Source: an uncultured Tissierellia bacterium
Lineage (GTDB): Bacteria; Bacillota; Clostridia; Tissierellales; Peptoniphilaceae
Length of the DNA: 31,582 nucleotides
Assembly: GCA_902489145.1 (NCBI GenBank)
Contig: CABTYV010000012.1
Location: 1-31,582, forward strand
Reading direction: 5' to 3'
In this document: piece after piece, positions 23,513 through 30,241 of the stretch
Numbering within the stretch: the first letter of the stretch is position 1
Layout: each line of letters starts with the position of its first letter
The notes under the pieces: model-generated
The model's database searches: none
Seen by the model: the letters and a program-made list of their open reading frames with translations, nothing else
Told to the model about the DNA's origin: nothing
Program-made: the position numbers and the translations under genes

Positions 23513-23585
23513 GCTGGCATAGCTCAACTGGTAGAGCATCTGAATCGTAATCAGAGGGTTGTGGGTTCAAGTCCTATTGCCAGCT
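23513..23585 (+). tRNA. tRNA-Thr (anticodon CGT)
   Basis: The cloverleaf folds fully: acceptor GCTGGCA/TGCCAGC, D stem GCTC/GAGC, anticodon stem TCTGA/TCAGA around loop ATCGTAA, and T stem GTGGG/CCTAT with two G-T pairs and loop TTCAAGT. The anticodon CGT (23546-23548) reads ACG threonine codons. The discriminator base is T, and CCA is not encoded (TTCG follows). It is a single tRNA with its own promoter and terminator. Confidence 0.96.
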
Positions 23586-23591
23586 TCGATA

Positions 23592-23633
23592 GAACCGCTT
23601 GAAATCAATGGTTTCGAGCGGTTCTTTGTTGTC
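23592..23633 (+). terminator. Terminator of the tRNA-Thr transcript
   Basis: GAACCGCTTGAAATC (23592-23606) pairs with GGTTTCGAGCGGTTC (23610-23624), a stem of up to 15 bp with a few G-T pairs, then TTTGTTGTC. It starts 7 bp after the tRNA end. Confidence 0.8.
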
Positions 23634-23855
23634 ATTTTACATGTGGTGCTATCGAGCATAAAAAGAGGAAATCAATCCATTCATTTTCATTCAACGACGC
23701 CTCTGGCATTGAACTCAACCATAGATCAAAATTTTATCAGTCTTCCACCCCTGGGCCCATCCTATACAAAGCATAGCAAGTGGGGTAAAATGAAAAGGGT
23801 TCCTATATTTGGAATCGTCATAAAACCTTTGCTATATAAGAATTAGGAGGCAGTG
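23634..23855 (+). other. Non-coding gap with a possible promoter for the 48-aa ORF and M42 gene
   Basis: About 220 bp, AT-richer than its surroundings, with no open frame I can support. TTGGAA (23809-23814) and TATATA (23833-23838), 18 bp apart, form a fair promoter, but it would start transcription at about 23845, inside the AGGAGG of the next ORF. An earlier start is therefore possible; TAAAAT at 23786-23791 is one alternative, lacking a -35. Confidence 0.35.
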
Positions 23856-24002
23856 ATGGACAAAAAAGAAAGCAAGAAGTTTGAAGAAAACAATGAAGTG
23901 ATCAATAACAATCCTCGTTCCGATGAAAATGAAACGCCTACCACGCTGAACCGGAATTTCGAACCCGGCGAGGAGCCTGAGGAAAAAAAGAAGGAACAAT
24001 AG
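23856..24002 (+). CDS. Small charged protein of 48 aa, unknown function
   Basis: ATG 23856 has an ideal ribosome site (AGGAGG, 5 bp spacing). The product runs MDKKESKKFEENNEVINNNP and on to EEPEEKKKEQ. It is very hydrophilic: many E, K and N, no cysteine, no membrane segment, no signal peptide, probably disordered. I recognise no family. It ends 14 bp before the M42 peptidase, whose own ribosome site is poor, so translation of this ORF may help load ribosomes on the peptidase. It could be a real small protein or a translated leader; the strong site favours translation in either case. Confidence 0.6.
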   Translation: MDKKESKKFEENNEVINNNPRSDENETPTTLNRNFEPGEEPEEKKKEQ

Positions 24003-24016
24003 AAACGGATGCTGGC

Positions 24017-25072
24017 ATGACTTTTGATCAGAAAATCTATTCACGCTACACCGATACGCTAAAAGAAGAGGTACAGGCCCTGCTCTCGATTCCTTCTCCC
24101 TCCGGCTACGGAAAAGAAGTGACCGACTATGTCCTGAAGCAGTTTGAGGAAATGGGCGTGGAGGCCAAGCGCACTCGCAAAGGCGGGGTCCTGGCCCATT
24201 ATCCAGGTACTGATGCCGACGACGGGATCCTTTTACAGGCACATGTCGATACACTCGGCGGGATGGTCCATACCTTGAAGGACAATGGTCGGCTCAAGAT
24301 CACGGCGATCGGCGGCCTGACCCCATCGAATGTGGAAACTGAAACGGTGCTCGTTCAGACCCGGTCCGGCAAGCGCTACGAAGGGACCATGCAGCTGGAA
24401 AATGCGTCCGTTCATGTCAACCGGGATTTCAACACCGAAAAAAGAAGCTGGGATACCTTAGAAATTGTCCTGGACGAGGATGTAAAGGATGCGGAGGCGC
24501 TCAAAGCGCTGGGCATTCGTGCCGGCGACTATGTCTTTTTTAATCCCAGAACGAAGATCACCGATTCCGGTTATATCAAAAGCCGCTTTCTGGATGATAA
24601 GCTCTCTGCAGCAGTCCTCTTAACCTATTTCAAGTATCTGACGGATCAAAAAATCAGCCTGAAACGGGATCTCTATGCGCACTTCACGATCTATGAGGAA
24701 GTGGGACACGGCGGGTCCAACCCCTTCCCCACCGGGGTGAGTGAATCCTGGTCGGTCGATATGGGCTGCGTCGGTGATGGGCTGAATTGCACCGAGAGAG
24801 AGGTTTCCATTGCCGCCAAGGATTCGGGCGGCCCCTATAACTATGAGGTCGTCAGTCGTTTGATCGACTTAGCTGAAAAATATGACATTGGTCATGCCGT
24901 CGATATCTATCCTTACTACGGCTCTGATGTCGAAGCGACCCTGACGGCCGGCTATGATTTCCGACATGGTTTGATCGGGCCAGGCGTCTATGCCTCCCAC
25001 GGCTATGAGCGAAGCCACGTGGATGGAGCCATGAACACCTTCCGTCTGATTCAGGCCTACCTGGAGGACTAG
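24017..25072 (+). CDS. M42-family aminopeptidase
   Basis: 351 aa, standard for the M42 (PepA/FrvX/YsdC) family, which forms large tetrahedral assemblies degrading peptides. Metal and catalytic residues are present: QAHVDTLGG (H76, D78), RFLDDKLSAA (D193 bridging), IYEEVGHGG (E227 general base, E228), VDMG (D248) and GYERSH (H334). The middle part (about 85-180) is the PDZ-like lid. Substrate could be glutamyl, leucyl or mixed; the motifs do not decide. ATG 24017 has only a weak AAACGGA before it, so coupling to the 48-aa ORF is likely. A strong terminator follows. With PepT it points to peptide use as a nutrient source. Confidence 0.9.
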   Translation: MTFDQKIYSRYTDTLKEEVQALLSIPSPSGYGKEVTDYVLKQFEEMGVEAKRTRKGGVLAHYPGTDADDGILLQAHVDTLGGMVHTLKDNGRLKITAIGGLTPSNVETETVLVQTRSGKRYEGTMQLENASVHVNRDFNTEKRSWDTLEIVLDEDVKDAEALKALGIRAGDYVFFNPRTKITDSGYIKSRFLDDKLSAAVLLTYFKYLTDQKISLKRDLYAHFTIYEEVGHGGSNPFPTGVSESWSVDMGCVGDGLNCTEREVSIAAKDSGGPYNYEVVSRLIDLAEKYDIGHAVDIYPYYGSDVEATLTAGYDFRHGLIGPGVYASHGYERSHVDGAMNTFRLIQAYLED

Positions 25073-25091
25073 GGCCGGAAAATGAGAAAAT

Positions 25092-25127
25092 AAAAAAGAG
25101 TGCCCCGAGCAGGGGCACTCTTTTTTT
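25092..25127. terminator. Bidirectional Rho-independent terminator
   Basis: AAAAAA, GAGTGCCCC (25098-25106), loop GAGCA, GGGGCACTC (25112-25120), TTTTTTT: a perfect 9-bp stem flanked by A and T runs. It serves the M42 gene on the + strand and nagA, which ends 2 bp away, on the minus strand. Confidence 0.95.
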
Positions 25128-25128
25128 G

Positions 25129-26265
25129 TTAGTGACACGCCATCCGCTGGCCGTTTCGATAGGTTTCTACCAGGGTCAGATCCTCTCGAAGGAGGTTAAA
25201 ATCCGCCTCATAGCCCGGCTGAAGCTTCCCACAGACCCCATCCAGGCTGACCGAACGAGCCGGGATGAGAGAAGCCATCTGGACGGCCTCCCATACCTCT
25301 GAAATTCCCCACTTCACCACATTTTCTACCGCCTGATTCATCTTTAAAATGGAGCCGGCCAGGGCGCCGCCATTTACCAGACGGGCTGTCCCGTTTTGGA
25401 CGCAAACGTCAAAATCGCCCAGATGATAGGCCCCATCGGGCATGCCGCCCGCCATCATGCAGTCCGTAATCAAGGCCACGTGATCGTAGCCTCGTGCTTG
25501 GACTACCAGCTCAGCCGCCTTGGGATGCACATGGTGGCCGTCGCAAATCAGCTCACAGACAGCGTCCTTTTCCGTCAGACAGGCCCCCACCATGCCCGGA
25601 TTTCGGTGATGGAGGCCCGACATCGCGTTATAGGTATGGACAAAGAGATTGGCACCCGCCTGAACAGCCCGATCAGCCTCTTCGTACGTGGCATCGGAGT
25701 GGCCAAGCGCCACATAAACACCTAATTCCCTAGCCTGGCGGATAAAGGCGCCGCTTCCGGCGCGTTCCGGGGCCAGTGCGATTTTGTTGACCAGCCCCTT
25801 CGAGAGCGTCTTCCACCGCTTTAATAGGGCGATATCCGGATCTCTGAAATAGCGAGGATCCTGGGCACCTTTGTGCTTCTCGGTGAAAAAAGGGCCTTCC
25901 AAAAAAATGCCCCGCACCTTTGCACCCATACACTGGTGATAATGACGCCCGATCATCTGGCAGACGCGGTCCAACTCCTCCACGGAAGCCGTCAGGGTCG
26001 TGGGCAAAAAGGAGGTCACCCCATTTTGGATAATGCCCCTGGAAATCGCAAAAAGGGCTTCCGGCTCCCCCTCCATCACGTCTCGCCCTCCGTAGCCATG
26101 AATATGGGTATCCACATAGCCCGGTGCCATAAGGCAGGCACTACGGTCGACATAGGGCCCTTCATAGTGGGTCAGGATCCTGGTAAATCGTCCATCCTTC
26201 ACCTCTACATATGCCGCCTGCAGGGGGCCCTCGGCCAGCAAGGCTGCTTGTACCCGGTAGATCAT
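25129..26265 (-). CDS. nagA: N-acetylglucosamine-6-phosphate deacetylase
   Basis: 378 aa, full length for NagA of the amidohydrolase superfamily. Motifs: GYVDTHIHGYGG (H54, H56), FLEGPF (E123, metal ligand), ALGHSDA (H189), VHTYNAMSGLHHR (H210, then the substrate-binding histidines) and ITDCM (D268, catalytic). It removes acetate from GlcNAc-6-P in the cytoplasm, yielding GlcN-6-P for glycolysis or wall synthesis. nagB is not in the window, so this gene stands alone. ATG 26265 follows GAAAGGA. It is divergent from the acyl-CoA-dehydrogenase-like operon. Confidence 0.95.
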   Translation of the reverse strand: MIYRVQAALLAEGPLQAAYVEVKDGRFTRILTHYEGPYVDRSACLMAPGYVDTHIHGYGGRDVMEGEPEALFAISRGIIQNGVTSFLPTTLTASVEELDRVCQMIGRHYHQCMGAKVRGIFLEGPFFTEKHKGAQDPRYFRDPDIALLKRWKTLSKGLVNKIALAPERAGSGAFIRQARELGVYVALGHSDATYEEADRAVQAGANLFVHTYNAMSGLHHRNPGMVGACLTEKDAVCELICDGHHVHPKAAELVVQARGYDHVALITDCMMAGGMPDGAYHLGDFDVCVQNGTARLVNGGALAGSILKMNQAVENVVKWGISEVWEAVQMASLIPARSVSLDGVCGKLQPGYEADFNLLREDLTLVETYRNGQRMACH

Positions 26266-26315
26266 CTTCCACGTCCTTTCAATATCTCAACCCGATTTTT
26301 CTATTGGTTTGGTTC

Positions 26316-26324
26316 ATTTTATCA
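26316..26324 (-). promoter_or_regulatory. Possible extended -10 of nagA
   Basis: TGATAAAAT on the minus strand (26324-26316), about 50 bp before the nagA ATG, resembles the other extended -10 boxes here but has a poorer hexamer. No -35 stands out. Confidence 0.4.
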
Positions 26325-26384
26325 TAGGAAAAGCGGTAAAATAAAAGGCTCCGCCCTTGTGATGAAGCCCAGGGGAAACTCCGC

Positions 26385-26427
26385 TTTATTTATAAATAAA
26401 ATTTATAGACCGCTATGAAACTTTCAT
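26385..26427. promoter_or_regulatory. Two palindromes upstream of the ACAD operon, possible operators
   Basis: TTTATTTATAAATAAA (26385-26400) is a perfect 16-bp palindrome, and ATGAAA-C-TTTCAT (26415-26427) is a perfect 13-bp one. They lie 31-73 bp before the extended -10 at 26458, between the divergent nagA and ACAD genes, where repressor or activator sites are common. No regulator gene is adjacent, so the binding protein is unknown. AT-rich palindromes also arise by chance, so this is tentative. Confidence 0.4.
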
Positions 26428-26457
26428 CTGGCAAAAGGCGGGTAAACCGGTCGGGTA

Positions 26458-26466
26458 TGATATGAT
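26458..26466 (+). promoter_or_regulatory. Extended -10 promoter of the ACAD-SBP-MetE-OsmC operon
   Basis: TGATATGAT, identical to the box before the radical SAM gene at 11036. A second TATGAT overlaps it at 26456-26461. Transcription should start near 26473, giving a leader of about 63 nt. Confidence 0.55.
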
Positions 26467-26480
26467 AGCTGCGTTGAGAG

Positions 26481-26511
26481 CTCTGCCTAGTGCAACTTTG
26501 AAGCGGCAGAG
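26481..26511 (+). other. Leader hairpin of the ACAD operon
   Basis: CTCTGCC (26481-26487) pairs with GGCAGAG (26505-26511) around a 17-nt loop, in the predicted leader and 15 nt before the GGAGG at 26526. No T-run follows, so it is not a terminator. It could steady the mRNA or affect translation. It does not match a riboswitch I know. Confidence 0.45.
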
Positions 26512-26535
26512 AGGAGAAAACGATCGGAGGTAGAA

Positions 26536-27663
26536 ATGAGCTTCTACGAAGAATCCCAAAAATTTTCTGCACAATACATTGCCCCCTATGCCAAGGCTTC
26601 TGATGAGGAAGGCCGTTTTCCGGAAGAGTCCTTCAAGGAAATGGGCAAGGCCGGCTACTTTAAGCTTTTGATCCCGGAGGAGCTGGGCGGTCTTGGCAAA
26701 ACAGCAGTGGAGCATCAACAGGCTGTTTTGGCGTTCGCAGAAGAAAACCCAACCGCCGGCCTTTGCTACATGATGCACAATGTGGCTTTAATGACCATCT
26801 TGACCTTTGGCTCGGAGGAGCTGAAGAAGGAAATCTGCAAAGAGGTCGTAGAAAACGAAAAATTCCTGGCCCTTGCTTACTCGGAATTCGGCACAGGGAC
26901 GCATTTCTATATTCCAGAAATTAAGGTTACGGAAAAGGATGGCCACTACACCTTTAATGGAAGCAAATCCATGGTCACCTCCGCTACCCATGCTTCTTAC
27001 TACATGATTTTGACCCCCTCCGTTCATAAAAAAGATGGGATTGATAACTGGGTCGTGCCCATCGATGCAGAGGGACTTCGCTTTGAGATGGAAGCCTGGC
27101 AAGGCATTGGCATGAAGGGCAATGTCTCCTGCCCCATGGTCATGAAGGATCTGCCCCTGCCGGAGAAATACCGGGTCGGAGAAGAGGGCTCTGGTGTTGA
27201 TCAGGTCTTTACCTCCGTTGCTCCTTACTTCATTTTGGGTCTGGCCGCTGTTTACTCTGGCTTGAACCTGCGTCTGTCCCGGATCACCAACGAATATGCG
27301 CAGAAGCGCACCTACCCCTCTGGACAGGCCCTGTCGAACATTGAGACCGTCCAGATCCATCTGGCCAAGATTTACTCCCGTGCCTTGGCGGCCAAAGCCG
27401 TCACTGAGCTGGCCGCTCGTTCCTACGTGGACGGCGAAGCGGATGCGGTCCTCAAGATTATTTCGGCCCGGATCACGGCCATCGAAAATGCCATTTCCTC
27501 CTCCACGCTGGCTATGCGCGTAGGCGGTGGGAAAACCTACAACCAGCATTCCGAAATTCAGCGTCTCATGCGCGATGCTTATGCTGGACAAATCATGGCC
27601 CCCTCCCTGGACGTGCTCATGGTTTGGCTGGGCAAGGGCATTACTGGTCAGCCGCTCCTCTAG
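26536..27663 (+). CDS. Acyl-CoA dehydrogenase-like flavoprotein
   Basis: 375 aa with the ACAD layout: helical N-terminus (MGKAGYFKLLIPEELGGLG), beta domain near 115-215 (AYSEFGTGTHF, then YTFNGSKSMVTSATHASYY) and helical C-terminus ending RLMRDAYAGQIMAPS. ACADs use FAD to oxidise acyl-CoA thioesters; related flavin enzymes act on other substrates. In the usual C-terminal YEGT position, where many family members keep their catalytic glutamate, this protein has MAPS (354-357), and I cannot place the base. Some true dehydrogenases keep it on another helix, so this does not rule out activity. ATG 26536 follows CGGAGG. No etfAB or thiolase genes are near. The three genes after it suggest a pathway outside plain beta-oxidation. 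Confidence 0.82.
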   Translation: MSFYEESQKFSAQYIAPYAKASDEEGRFPEESFKEMGKAGYFKLLIPEELGGLGKTAVEHQQAVLAFAEENPTAGLCYMMHNVALMTILTFGSEELKKEICKEVVENEKFLALAYSEFGTGTHFYIPEIKVTEKDGHYTFNGSKSMVTSATHASYYMILTPSVHKKDGIDNWVVPIDAEGLRFEMEAWQGIGMKGNVSCPMVMKDLPLPEKYRVGEEGSGVDQVFTSVAPYFILGLAAVYSGLNLRLSRITNEYAQKRTYPSGQALSNIETVQIHLAKIYSRALAAKAVTELAARSYVDGEADAVLKIISARITAIENAISSSTLAMRVGGGKTYNQHSEIQRLMRDAYAGQIMAPSLDVLMVWLGKGITGQPLL

Positions 27664-27672
27664 TAGCGCAGC

Positions 27673-27716
27673 AACAAAGGGCAGGACGATTTTTGACCTG
27701 TCCTTTTCTTTGTTTT
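27673..27716 (+). terminator. Weak intercistronic hairpin between ACAD and SBP genes
   Basis: AACAAAG (27673-27679) pairs with CTTTGTT (27708-27714), enclosing AGGAC/GTCCT, with a U-rich 3' arm and TTTT after. The interrupted stem suggests partial termination, or mRNA processing that gives ACAD more transcript than the later genes. The next ribosome site, AGAAAGGA, starts right after it. Confidence 0.5.
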
Positions 27717-27730
27717 AGAAAGGACAAAAA

Positions 27731-28570
27731 ATGAAAAAATTAAAAGTCGGTGCCGTCGTTTATGATCCCCGGGTTACGGTCATTTGGGAGCTCATTGAAA
27801 AATTCTTCAAAGAGCGAGGGCAGGAGATCGAAGCCGTTTTCTTCAAAAACTACCAGCTCCAGGTGGATGCGCTGGAGAAAAAAGAGATTGACGCTGCCTG
27901 GAACTCTCCCCTGGCGCATCTGGATGCTCACCTGCGCCTGAAGGGCCGGGAGAAGACGGGCTGCATGCGTGATAGCGATCAGGATTTGACCACCTACCTG
28001 GTGGCCAAAAAAGGTCGTTTTCAATCCGTTCAGGAGCTGGCCGGAAAGACCATTGGCTTTGGCGCCATTGACTCTCCCCAAGCCCGTCTGATCCCGATTT
28101 ATTATCTGAAAGAATCCGGATTGGCCTATGATCAAGATTACAAGAGCCGCCGTTTTGATATCGGCGTGGGCCTTCACGGTGACCATGTCGGAGGCGAAAA
28201 GGATGCGGTGCAAGCCCTCATGAAAGGAGACGTGGACGCCAGCTTCTGCCTCTGCGCGAATTACGATGCCTGGGTCAAGGACGGGACGCTCGATGAAAAC
28301 GTGGTGGAGGTTTTGGGCAAAACGCCAAAGTTTGACCACTGCATCTTTACCTTCCATGAGGATGTGGACGATGCGGATATTCGCGCCTTTGATGAAATCC
28401 TGATGGAGATGGATTACAACAAGAAGGAAGACCGGGAAATTTTAGACCTGGAAGGGCTCAAGGCATGGAAGGAAGGCCGGACCAGCGGTTATGGCCCGAT
28501 CACCAAGGCCAACGAGTATCTGGGCAACTTTATTCAAGCCTACAACAATGGGGACTTTGATGTTCAATAG
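27731..28570 (+). CDS. PhnD/SsuA-type periplasmic-binding-fold protein without signal peptide
   Basis: 279 aa with the type 2 periplasmic-binding fold: a first lobe starting KLKVGAVVYDPRVTVIWELI, DAAWNSPLAHLDAH (about 54-67), then YLVAKKGRFQSVQELAGKTIGF and the SPQARLIPIYYLKESGL stretch, as in phosphonate or sulfonate binding proteins. There is no signal peptide, lipobox or membrane segment, and no permease or ATPase gene nearby, so it should stay in the cytoplasm. Proteins of this fold have become enzymes before (MqnA, MqnD, Thi5), or it may be a carrier or sensor. Two cysteines sit together (SFCLCANYD). ATG 27731 follows AGAAAGGA; the 3' end overlaps the next gene by 11 bp. Ligand unknown. 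Confidence 0.75.
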   Translation: MKKLKVGAVVYDPRVTVIWELIEKFFKERGQEIEAVFFKNYQLQVDALEKKEIDAAWNSPLAHLDAHLRLKGREKTGCMRDSDQDLTTYLVAKKGRFQSVQELAGKTIGFGAIDSPQARLIPIYYLKESGLAYDQDYKSRRFDIGVGLHGDHVGGEKDAVQALMKGDVDASFCLCANYDAWVKDGTLDENVVEVLGKTPKFDHCIFTFHEDVDDADIRAFDEILMEMDYNKKEDREILDLEGLKAWKEGRTSGYGPITKANEYLGNFIQAYNNGDFDVQ

Positions 28571-29732
28571 TGCTTTGATTGGTTCCCTTCCCAGAGGGGA
28601 GCGCATTATGATGGCCCGGCGCAAAATCCGGGCCCATCTAATGGATCAGAAGGAATATGACCAGCTGGTCATGGACAAGATGGCAGAGGTCGTCGCCATG
28701 CAGGAGGACTTGGATCTGGATGTGATCACCTCCGGAGAGATCGAGCGGGACAATTATGTTTCCTTTATCTCAGAGAAGCTGGGCGGAGTCACCCAGATGT
28801 CCATGGCAGAGATGCTGGACTATGTGGATAACAAGCAGGAATTTGAAAATATCCTCAATATTTTAGACGTGCCCGCCTCCTCCATCAAAAATGCCATCTG
28901 CACAGGCAAATTGGCCTATCGGGACGAGATTGTGGCCAAGGAGCTCGCGAAGCTCAAATCCCTGACCCGGCGTCCGGTGAAAATTACCATGCCCGGCCCC
29001 TATCTGGTTACTCGCTCCATGTGGCTGCCTGAAATTTCCGCTCGGTACTATGAAAGCAAGGAAGCCCTGGGCGAGGATGTCATTGCCCTCTATGCGCGAG
29101 AAATTAAGCAGATTCAGGAGATGGGTGTGGCGGTCATCCAGTTCGATGAACCGGTCCTGACCGAGATCGTCTTTACGGAAGGAAAGCCTCGTACCTTCAT
29201 GTGCGCTGCCCTTTCCGAACGAAAGGATCCTACGGAGGAGCTCCGTTTTGCAACCCACCTGATTCGCTCCGTGATGGATCAGGTCGACCGGACCAAATCA
29301 GTCGCCTCTCTTCATGTTTGTCGGGGCAATTGGTCCAAGGATGAATCCATCCTGCTGGAAGGGCCCTACACGCCCCTGGTTCCCCTATTTTCTGAGATTG
29401 GCGCCGATCTTCTGGCCCTCGAATTTTCCACCCCTCGAGCAGGAGAGCTCAGCGCCCTCCTGAAAGATGAGCGGATTCGACAGAAGATCCGCCTGGGCTT
29501 AGGCGTAATCAATCCTCGTTTTGATCAGATTGAGGATGCGGAAAAGATCTATCAGCGGGCCAAGGAGGCCTTGACCTATCTGCCTCCAGAGCGCCTCTGG
29601 CTCAACCCGGATTGTGGCTTTGCAACCTTTTCCAACCGCCCGGTCAATGAATATGACCATATTCAAGCCAAGGTAGGCGCCATGATTGAGGCCCGGAACC
29701 GGCTAAGAGAGGAGTACCGCCATGAAGGATGA
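28560..29732 (+). CDS. Core MetE-like zinc methyltransferase (cobalamin-independent methionine synthase C-terminal fold)
   Basis: 390 aa from ATG 28560, inside the last codons of the SBP gene; the open frame runs further upstream, but family homology begins here (NSALIGSLPRGERI). It is a TIM-barrel of the MetE catalytic domain without the N-terminal folate half of full MetE (about 750 aa). Zinc ligands fit MetE: H252 and C254 in SLHVCRGNW, E288 in LALEFS and C352 in NPDCGFA. QFDEP (D196) matches the MetE amino-acid-binding aspartate. Known core-MetE proteins may take methyl groups from a corrinoid protein instead of methyl-folate; other thiol substrates are possible. It overlaps the OsmC-like gene by 11 bp. 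It should activate a thiol on zinc; donor and acceptor are not known. Confidence 0.83.
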   Translation: MFNSALIGSLPRGERIMMARRKIRAHLMDQKEYDQLVMDKMAEVVAMQEDLDLDVITSGEIERDNYVSFISEKLGGVTQMSMAEMLDYVDNKQEFENILNILDVPASSIKNAICTGKLAYRDEIVAKELAKLKSLTRRPVKITMPGPYLVTRSMWLPEISARYYESKEALGEDVIALYAREIKQIQEMGVAVIQFDEPVLTEIVFTEGKPRTFMCAALSERKDPTEELRFATHLIRSVMDQVDRTKSVASLHVCRGNWSKDESILLEGPYTPLVPLFSEIGADLLALEFSTPRAGELSALLKDERIRQKIRLGLGVINPRFDQIEDAEKIYQRAKEALTYLPPERLWLNPDCGFATFSNRPVNEYDHIQAKVGAMIEARNRLREEYRHEG

Positions 29733-30183
29733 GGCCATGGACTTCTCCTTCTTTGAAAAAGATTTTCGGGCCGTTTCCCTGGGAGATGACCTGAAAATCT
29801 TCAATCAAAAATCCGGCTTGACCGTGGATGAAGCTTTTTCCTTCGATTCGGAAAAGGAAGCCTTTACCTCTCTGGACTACTTCGTCTCCGCCGTCCTATC
29901 GGAGATTCTGCTTAGCATGAAGAAGCTGGCCCGCAAAAAAAACATCATTATTCAGGATCTGGAGGCAAAAGCCAAGCTCACCATTCGAAATCCCATGTAC
30001 CTCCTTTCGGTCGTCGGCTATGAAGATAAAGCCTCCATAGCAGCTTTGGAGATCGATATCTATTTCTTCAGCTTCCTCGAGGAAGCCGAAAAAGCGCAGT
30101 TTCTTCAAGAGGTCCTGGACCGAACCCTGATTTACAATACCCTCTCCTCCTTCGTTTCGGTCCATTTCAAATCCTTAGTATAA
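29722..30183 (+). CDS. OsmC-like protein lacking the catalytic cysteines
   Basis: 153 aa, probably of the OsmC/Ohr fold: a helix LDYFVSAVLSEILLSMKKLA (about 51-70), a beta sheet, then LQEVLDRTLIYNTLSSFVSV (128-147), which lines up with the family's CPV-NTL ending. OsmC and Ohr proteins reduce peroxides with two cysteines. Here the first position holds S60/E61, the second T135, and the whole protein has no cysteine, so it cannot be a thiol peroxidase. It may bind a ligand or protein. ATG 29722 follows GAGGAG and overlaps the MetE-like gene; ATG 29737 is an alternative. The fold is assigned from short patterns only. Confidence 0.6.
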   Translation: MKDEAMDFSFFEKDFRAVSLGDDLKIFNQKSGLTVDEAFSFDSEKEAFTSLDYFVSAVLSEILLSMKKLARKKNIIIQDLEAKAKLTIRNPMYLLSVVGYEDKASIAALEIDIYFFSFLEEAEKAQFLQEVLDRTLIYNTLSSFVSVHFKSLV

Positions 30184-30189
30184 AAAAAC

Positions 30190-30222
30190 GCAGGGAAGGC
30201 AATATGCTTTCCCTGCCTTTTT
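30190..30222. terminator. Bidirectional terminator between the operon and the CoA-transferase
   Basis: GCAGGGAAGGCA (30190-30201), loop ATA, TGCTTTCCCTGC (30205-30216), then CTTTTT; AAAAAAA lies before it. The 12-bp stem has one G-T pair. A second hairpin, CTCAGGC/GCCTGAG, follows at about 30228-30252 and overlaps the stop of the CoA-transferase gene. Confidence 0.9.
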
Positions 30223-30241
30223 ACTTGCTCAGGCTTGGCCC

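Noticed and set aside
26341..26384. Terminator-like GC-rich patches downstream of the nagA promoter region
   Set aside because: The repeated GCGG/CCGC words do not form a continuous stem and no T-run follows.
26467..26535. SAM or other riboswitch before the operon containing the MetE-like gene
   Set aside because: The leader is about 63 nt, too short for the SAM-I type, and I see only one simple hairpin and no known riboswitch signature.
26788..27591. 267-aa open frame on the minus strand opposite the ACAD-like gene
   Set aside because: It lies wholly inside a well-supported gene, has no family motif and no good ribosome site; such shadows are common at this GC content.
27740..28357. 205-aa minus-strand frame opposite the binding-fold gene
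   Set aside because: Antisense shadow of a gene with clear fold motifs and operon overlap; no ribosome site of its own.
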